From NCBI RefSeq assembly GCF_032854445.1, contig NC_088300.1, positions 53,418,984 through 53,482,983 on the forward strand: a stretch of DNA of 64,000 bases, in the 5' to 3' direction. Position 1 is the first letter of the stretch, and each line of letters begins with the position of its first letter. Positions 36,288 to 45,200 of this stretch are shown here, piece by piece. The position numbers and the translations under genes were made by a program. The notes under the pieces were generated by a model. It was not told where the DNA came from. It did not search any database and worked only from the letters and a program-made list of their open reading frames with translations. Source of the stretch: Liolophura sinensis. Lineage: Eukaryota > Mollusca > Polyplacophora > Chitonida > Chitonidae.

Positions 36288-39200
36288 TGCCCTCTGTCGA
36301 CAAGACACCTGTGAAATTTACCACATATGAAATATAGATATGAAAACCAGATTGGGAAGACATGTGTTCATCGACACTTCACGCTGCGCAAGCGGACGCA
36401 CAGGCGTTGTCGATGTCCCTAACGTTCCACCAACTGCGAGAGCCCAAAATCTTATAAAGTCTAGACTAAAAAAACAATATGCAAAATGAAAATTGACATG
36501 ATGCTTAGATATGTGTTAATTATTCCAAATGCACAATTTATGGCAAAACTCGAATAAAGCATATCTTATACGTTCCTAGAACTAGGCTGCAACTTGCCTT
36601 TCCTGTCTTCGTGAGTTTAACACTTCACTCTGTGTTTTGATCCCAACAGTATCGGAGTGTGTGGAGGGCAACGTTACGTACGAACATGGTGACACAGTCA
36701 TGCGGGGTTGTAACGAACGGTGCTCCTGTCAGAATGGTTGGATCAGCTGTGAGAAGATCTGCCCCGAGGTCGACCTATCACCTCCGACCACTGCCTAAAC
36801 CCTATCATGGCCTTTCCTCCTGGGGAAAGATGTGCCGTCGTACACTGCGCCGGGTCAAATACTGGTTAGTACATGGTTATGCAAATTTGGCAGCGTATCG
36901 TTCTCTAATGACAATATTGGATTTGTTTATTTATTTATCTATTTATTCATTTGCTTGATGTTTTACTCGGCTATTTTTCGCTTTTACAACGGCGGCCGCC
37001 AGCACTATGGTTGGAGGAAACCAATATTGCATTGCTATTACTATGAATTGGTGTTCTCAGTATTTTGGAAATGAGTCTCTTGACTGTACCGGTAGCGATC
37101 AGTGGGCATCCTTTGGTGGTTTTCTATACTTAGCTCTCAGATTTCCCAACCTCATTTTAATGGGACACAGTTACATTCAGTGTTATTTTTCAGAGATAGA
37201 TTATTGCTTTGTATTCAACGCATAAGCACAGTTTGTCAGTTCCCATGTTTTTAGCAGAACACAAATTCAATACAGATGGCCAAAGCACGGAGTAAAGTAA
37301 ATTTGTTATGCACTCTGTTAGAGTGAAATGTATAGCAGAGAAGGTACACGTGTACTAACAGGCCAGGCATACAACCGAACAGTTTAATGGATGCTACGTA
37401 TATCATATCAGCCATCATGTAATGATTTCAACCAACGTCGTTGTTAACACAAACGCCTTCATAAACTCGTAAATTCTGCCCGGTTTCCGCTCACCATAAA
37501 GCTGGTTGCCATCAAATAAGTGAAATATTCTTGAGTATGGCATGAACCACCAAATGAAATAAATAAATAAATTAATTAAATGCCAAAAATTCTATCAATT
37601 AAGTCATTGTGAGGAGTAGTCGTATAGTCTAACAGAGAGGAGAGAAATCCTAAGTGTAGATGTCCCTATACGGTACACAAACTCTCTGAGCGTATGTAAA
37701 TGAACCTCCAATTTCTCTGTTTCTGTTGTTTACAGTGAGCTGCGTCATAGATGGTGTGTCTCAGGTCGTACAGGAGCCCCGGGTAACAGAGCGCTGCCAT
37801 CGCTGTACCTGCCTGGACCAGTACTCGTATCGGTGTGACCGTGGCTGTTACACAGACATAGCGGGAATCCAGCCCAGTAGTGCCTGTCCCAGTCCACAGC
37901 TAGTGCATATTGAAGGGGAATGCTGTCCACAAATCTGGTGCAACCCTGCCAGTAATTTTACAGGTATTCAATGCTACTCATTTTGCAAATCCCTTTAATG
38001 GTTGAAACATGGCATTTCTGCATGTTATTCATTTCCATTTTCGTCAACTATCTCACTGTCTTCATGCTCTGGTTTTACTTTGTGTACTGTTGTATTTTAT
38101 ATTGTTACGTTTCTACTTTTACAAAGTTTCCTTTCACTTTTTTGAATACATGCCATGCCTTAATTCCTTGGACCAAGTGACCTTTTAACTGAACAACCAT
38201 TGGAACTAGTTTTTTTTCATTATCGAATAAATATGAGAAACCCACTGTACAAAGTTCTCGCAAAGTTGCGTTAATTTTAAGCCTATATACTCTGGTAATT
38301 TAACTACGTCTTTATCATCATCTGTCATGAACGGTACCGCCGTCATAGATTGTGACTGTTAGGTAAAATGTGTCCCAGTTTCCTCGGTAAACACAATTTA
38401 CATGCATGATTATATTTATTTACTTATTTATTTGATTGGTGTTTTACGCCGTACTCAAGAATATTTCCCTTATACGACGGCGGCCATCATGACGCTGTTT
38501 TACTAAAACGTTATAATGAATTTATCTTTTTTCAAAATTAGAATCAACACCTAACACTGTCAAGCTGTTGAAAGTTTCCTGGGCGACAGCACAGAACCTT
38601 AACCTTGAGTTTAGCAGTCCAGTCACTGGCGACCTGAACGGTAGTCTTCTCGGATATCACATCTTCTACTGGGAGAGTGATGCCGTTCCACCCACCAGCA
38701 TAGATGAATGGGCTCACAGATTCCTGCCTCTAAACCAAACTCAGGAACAATCTTCTTCGAACTCTAGTAATGAAGCGTTTGAAGAGAGTTTTGCCTCAGG
38801 CAGCACTGTGCGGACAGCACTGAATGGTCTGAATCCAGGGCAAACTTATCTCGTCCGTATTCAGATTGGATTGCTCCAGGACAACAGTCACGGGCTATCT
38901 AGTCTTAACTCCCCAAAAGAATCAGATGCTCCATTGTCTGTGATAGCTGTAGCCCCTCCCATTAGTAAGTATTTTACATTTTACTGACGAAATCAATTTG
39001 CTGGAACCCAATCAGTCGTCACTATTGTTGGCTCTTTTGGTAAGGCCTGTCGTTTACTCCTAGCTAATTGAAACGTGCCACACAATGCATATCGCGATGG
39101 CGCTGGCTAATTAATGAAATGGCCCGAGCAAATGGCAGCAATTTTATAAAAGTTGTAATATAGATTTGATGCTTAGAGTTATTTCCCCTTGTTATGATTG

Positions 39201-42200
39201 GCGACAACACTGCCAATATCATGAGCCATAATTCGGCACATTTGTATGTTATACTCCGGAGCATAATACTATAATATTTTTATTAGTGGGAGATATTTCT
39301 TTTTACAAACTATTATGTTTCTAAAGAAGCTATGAACAACACGTAAAATATTGCGAGAATATTCCTTTTGTTTTTAGAAAGAAAAATACACAAGAGTCAA
39401 GCTTACGTTGAAAAAAAACTCCATTTATGTTATTTATTTTATAATTTTTCTTCAGAGTGACGTACGCAAACTTACATATACACGATGAAAATAACATATG
39501 TCCGAGAATAAGACATTATTTTGGACAAAATTAATGGATTTATTCTTGTGCTGTTAACAATGAATTCAGATCTGTAAGACTCCAATTATTTCCAGCGGGT
39601 TACAAATGCTGGGTAAAAGATCGGTATATAAGTCATGGGAAGCAGTACCAGGATGGATGTGACGTCGTTTGTACCTGTAGTTTTGGGGAGCTATCATGCG
39701 AACCTGTCTGCCCTGTAGACCCGCCCACCTGTCCACGCCCTGTCGAAAGATCGACAGCCGGAGAGTGCTGCGGACGAACGAAATGTTACGGGAAACGTGA
39801 GTAGTGAAGTTGATCTGGTAGCTTCAGAAATAAAATTGTCAAATAAATTTTCCGCTGTAACGTGAAAAAACTTATTGGGTTTAATTATACATATAAAGCA
39901 GAAATATCAAACAGAAATAAAACAAACAAACCCTTAAACCATACTTATAGTCCGGTCTAAGTCAGTTGACTGTTTTTCACCTGTGAACTAGACTCTACGT
40001 CCCCGCAAAAGCCTGTATGAACAATACACTACACAGCTTTGGCCCAAATCAGATTAGGTGGAATGGTTCCTCATAAAACTAACAGTTTAAAAAATCTTAG
40101 AGCTAGTTGTCATACATCGCATTGTTCATCACACTAGGACATACCACCAGTTATATGTGGCCATTTTCCAGCTATCACAATATCATCGATTCTCTAGTTT
40201 TACTCTCTATGCTCTACGTGTTTAATTATACTGTTCAGTGCGCCTATGTATCCTTTTTCTCCAGCGGGATGTTGCCCTTACGGGAACACCACCCTTGAGG
40301 ATGGCGACACAGTCCGGGAGAGTTGTGAACGCTACTGTCGTTGTGATAACGGTACCGTCAGCTGCTGGCAAGCTTGCTCTCATCTCAAACCTCCAAGGCC
40401 GGAATGTACCAAAGTCTACCATAAGGACCGCTGCTGCCCCACCTGGCGATGTCCTTCAGGTATAAATTGAAGACGGAATGTTCACTCTGGTTAACGATGA
40501 ATACCATTAAGATGTAACTGGGAGAGATAAACTCTTGTTTATTGACTGTGACTATGGTTATTTTGCACCCCCCCCCCCATTATTGGGTATATAGCGATTA
40601 CTTTTTCCTTGGGTCCGTTATCTTGGAAAATGTCTAGAGGAGAACTAGAAAACTCGCAGGTTACGTTTAAAATGTGAGTCTCCATACCAAGTACAAAACT
40701 AGACTGATCCATGTATAAGTTATGCATAATTAATGAATGTAATCCGTGGTTCTCATTGGTTCTCGGATTTTCTGTGCAATAATTGCTTATACAAACAAAA
40801 ACACCGACAATCCCCTCTCCTGAAGGTCACACATTGTTTGATGATGAACATTATGAAAATGTCTATTATGAGTAACATTTTAATTCGAGAGAAGAACAAA
40901 TATTCCCAATTCTCTGCGAGAATTGAGCTTAAATTTTGGTTCCATAAACCTGTTTCTGAGATCTTCTTACTGTATTCTTACAGAAAAGCATCCCCCGTTT
41001 GGTATCGAAGCCAGGGTTACGCTGAAGGTGACAGGTGTTTGTGATGGTCAAAATAAACAGTTTCTGCAAGAGATGTCGCGCAGTATTACGGATTTGTTCC
41101 GGAGTGAAGATTTATGTGCAGCGAAATCAGAAAATAACAGTTTGGTCACTTGTTCGGATTCACAGTTTACGACTATTTGCCCTGAGGATCAACATGGAGG
41201 TGCTTCGTCTGGCACCATTTTGATTATTGTCACTGTAAAAGTTTTTAACGAGTAAGTTAAGCGTCTTTTTGGCGGCTAGTTACAGCAAATTTACGTTTCA
41301 ACAGTTGATTAGATTAAGAGTACAGCAAACTTCTTACTCATTATGATAACTGGGCTGTTTCGAATTCTTTTTATCCTTAGAGGTAAAAATACAAAGACAG
41401 TTCCACTGTATTACGTGACATGTCAGAAAAGGAAAGCAATTATATTTGATTACGTTTACTACAAAATGGGTGTCTGATAAGAGTCACAAAGAATTCTTTA
41501 GAGTAGACGAACATTGGTGAAAAGTTAGGACCTGAAAAGTTTTGAACTAAAAAAGTTCCTGAAAGAAGGGATATCATTAGAGCACCCGGAACAGGAGACA
41601 GGTGATCGTTAGATCAATGTCAACAAAACTTGTCTAACATTCTTGACAAGTCACATTATATAGTAGGACTTTTTAACTTTCAGTGACAAAAAGGGCTGCA
41701 CCTCAACATTCCCCTCTTACACAAATTACTACTGTTTTAACAAAAGATGATAAAGAATTAATCTATAACATGAACTTGCTACTAAAACTGGTCATCTGCA
41801 AAACTGTGGGACTTTTCTTTCAGCAGAACTGCGTAATTTTTTTGGAGACGCAACATTTCCACGTTGTCTTTGGAAACGTGACACTGTATCGTTACCTACC
41901 AAAAGCATTTCTGAGGTAAAAACCGTCTCTAACTGTTTAAGTAGGAAGAAGAATAGTGTGGGACGTTACTGCCACGTGGCTTTATTTTACACGTTATTTC
42001 TGACTATTTTGTGGCTGACAAAAGTTATTTTACTGGAGGCTTCTTCTGTGTCAAACGTAAATCAGAATCATTTCTGTTTTGACATGTGTCGGTCTGATTC
42101 GAACCTTGCTTTTGCAATGTTTCAGAGCTCTGGATCCAGATTTTACAGGTGGCCCTCAGTTACGAGAAACTGTAGACCGTATTCGTAATCTGACGTCGTC

Positions 42201-45200
42201 TGGAATTGAGGTTACAATTGGAGACGTCACTTACCCCGTCATGACGATGATTTACGTCAGCGACAGCACTGTCATATGTAGACCAGGGTACCTCAAACAT
42301 GATCACGGTTGCAGTAAGTATTGTAACTGAAGTTTCTCACTTTTACGACAGTGGTCAGCTTTATGGACAGAGAATATGTCGGTAGTTGTATTCCACCCTT
42401 CGACATCATTATGGCTGACCATTGGTATACGAATATACCAATAAATATACCAAATATTAAGACGTCTTAAACCAGTGGTCAGCCAGTATCCTGAGGGTCA
42501 TTTTGTCATTTCAGTCATACGGTCTGACAGATATGGGCCACGTGACACTGTCTTTTTGAATAAATAACGACGAAAATTAACCTCTTTCGAGAAAAATGAC
42601 ATCTTTTCTCTTGAAATAACTTAAGTTATCAGCCAGTCAGATTTACTCGCTGGTACAAATTGGAATGATAACTAAGCACGATGTCGCTGTCGCTGTCGCT
42701 GTCGCTGTGACGATACAGCGAATAAACATGTGGGCTGGAGAGCTTGTGTCCTAAATGTGGTCGGATATTTCAGGCCGTAATTCTACCTTAAGAATTAGTC
42801 TGAAGAAACGGTTTGATACTTCGGCTGCTCAGATAGGGGCTATCTGCGGCGAAAGTAAGGCTACAGACGCATGAATGAAAGAGCTTTTCATGCCGTGTTA
42901 CCTCCATGAGATTAAACATGTAAGTACAATTACTGTCAATGTTAATGAATACCTTCTCATCGTGATTTTCGCTTATCTTTCCCAGTGGCAGGGCATGTCA
43001 TCAGCTCAAATCGGTCCGTGTCCTACCACGTAGCGATGAACGTCTTGAATGTAACGGAGTCCACGGCTAGTCTTCGCTGGACAGGTCTGCCTCATGATCA
43101 CCTCCAGTACCTGGATGCCTTGAGGTTGGAGTATCGGGACATTGTCGCCAATGGTACTTGGTTGACCACGGAGAAACTGCACGTCTCTAGAACGGGATAC
43201 GTCCTACGGGCTCTCGCTCCTACTAGGTTTTATCTAGTCAGATTACTCTTACTGACTTCAAGTCCAGGGCTGGGGCGCTATACAGCCGCATCATCCGTCT
43301 TCAAAACGCTCTACATAAAAGGTATCTAATGAGAAACATTATTTAATACAAAACAGACATACCGACAGCAAACCGTAGATTACACCTTTCGCTAATTGCA
43401 ATTTGTGACACGATATTGCTTCTTAAATTCCTAATATAAGAAAGCAGCAATCAGTGTTCAACCGTATTGGGATAAAAGGATGAAACCTACATCTGCTTAG
43501 GCGGTAATTTTTATATGACTGCTGGGAAAAAGACAATCCACCTCAAAATGCGATGCCTTATCCTTTTATAAAACTGGTTCCATTGAGTTCTAGTATTTCC
43601 TTTCCAATGACAAACGAACTGATCATAAATGCAGTTGACATGCATGCCAAGCGAAAGTACTGGCTTGGGTTAGCTACATATTTAGAATAAGCGAAAATCC
43701 TTAACCATGTTCTTTGATTTTTTTTGATTTTTTTTTTCTTTGATTTTTTTTATTGAAAATATATTTTGCCCTCAGCCATTTCCCGGCCAGAGATAACCGG
43801 AATGGATGTGTCGTCTTCCGCCGTAACTGTCCGTTGGAGTGAATTACCAGATGAGCACAGGCGCTACGCAGAAGAATATTTCATAGCTTTCAGCAATATT
43901 TCCAAAGGAGGGCAAGCTTTTCCATATAATAGAACCCCTTCACTGGCTCCCACCGTCACAGAGTACACGCTCCAGGCGTTAGCACCAGACACTATATACA
44001 AAGTCAAAGTAGCATTAGTTTTATCCAATGGGACAACAGTATTCTCTCTGTCAGCGGATGTAAGAACGAAAGAAGCTGAAGGTAAGGAATTTATGGGTAC
44101 ACAATTAAGGAATTTTCCAGTATATTTCTCCAGTTAGCCTGAATCCTGTTCAGCGTACAAAGTATATCAGCTGTAAATTCATAACTTAATTCAGCATGTA
44201 AGCCTAACAACTGTGCTTGTCAACAAGGGAATTTACAACTGAGCATGTTTTGTTAGAAGTTTTCCAATAAGTGTGAATGACATAATTAAATGTTAATTTG
44301 GCGATTGTGTTGCTCACTCATTCTTTACATCGGCATTGCCCAATTTAATATATTACGACACGTTTGCATTTTAGTTTCAGGATTTATTTCCCATCGCGCA
44401 GTGATAATTGGCGTGAGTTCCGTGGCCTTCTTGGCAGTGGCAGCTCTCATCACCCTCTTAGTCTGTATCTTTAAAATGCGTCGATCATCTTCAAGATTGA
44501 GTGTCTCCAGCAGTGAAAATAATTTTGAAAACAAAATGTTCGATGTAAGTAGGAAATAAGAATGATGTTTTTGAAAATGAAGCGAAATTGTAGCAAAGTA
44601 TACATATATTTGATTTTAAATCCAGATGCATTGTTTGTATCATAATGCTGTACATGTATGTTAAAGATAAGATCATTGTCAAAACATTCAGTTCGGGGTC
44701 TGAATTTATACACGCTATTTTCAAGAAATGACGGGGGCCTCCGTGGCTCAGTTGGTTAGCGCGCGCAGCGTAATGACCCAGGAGCCTCTCACCAATGCGG
44801 TCGCTGTGTGTTCAAGTCCAGCTCATGCTGGCTTCCCTCCAGGCTCTGCCCAGTTTCCTCCCACCATAATGCTGGCCGCCGTCGTATAAGTGAAATATTC
44901 TTGAGTACAGCGTAAAACACCAATCAAATAAATCAAGAAATGATAATACATGACTAGTGGCGAACATCAAACTAGCACTGCAGTCACACTTTGGGGCTTG
45001 ACAGATTGGCAGGAGTGCAGATTTCAACAAAAGCAACGAAACATTAGTGGTTTTATCCATTCACTGCAAGCTCTAAACTTTGGTAAAAGTCGGTTAACCC
45101 TGATATGTAACTTACGTTTATGATGTTCAGTACCGATATTATCACATCACACAATTCATTTAACAGCAGAAGTCTACCTACCTCATCAGGTGCGCATCAA

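Noticed and set aside
41683-41919. 78-codon frame between gene 2 exons 11 and 12
   Set aside because: Exons 11 and 12 already join in phase, and inserting this would break the frame.
42682-42710. GTCGCT hexamer run as a possible regulatory site
   Set aside because: Simple sequence of four to five units with no supporting context.
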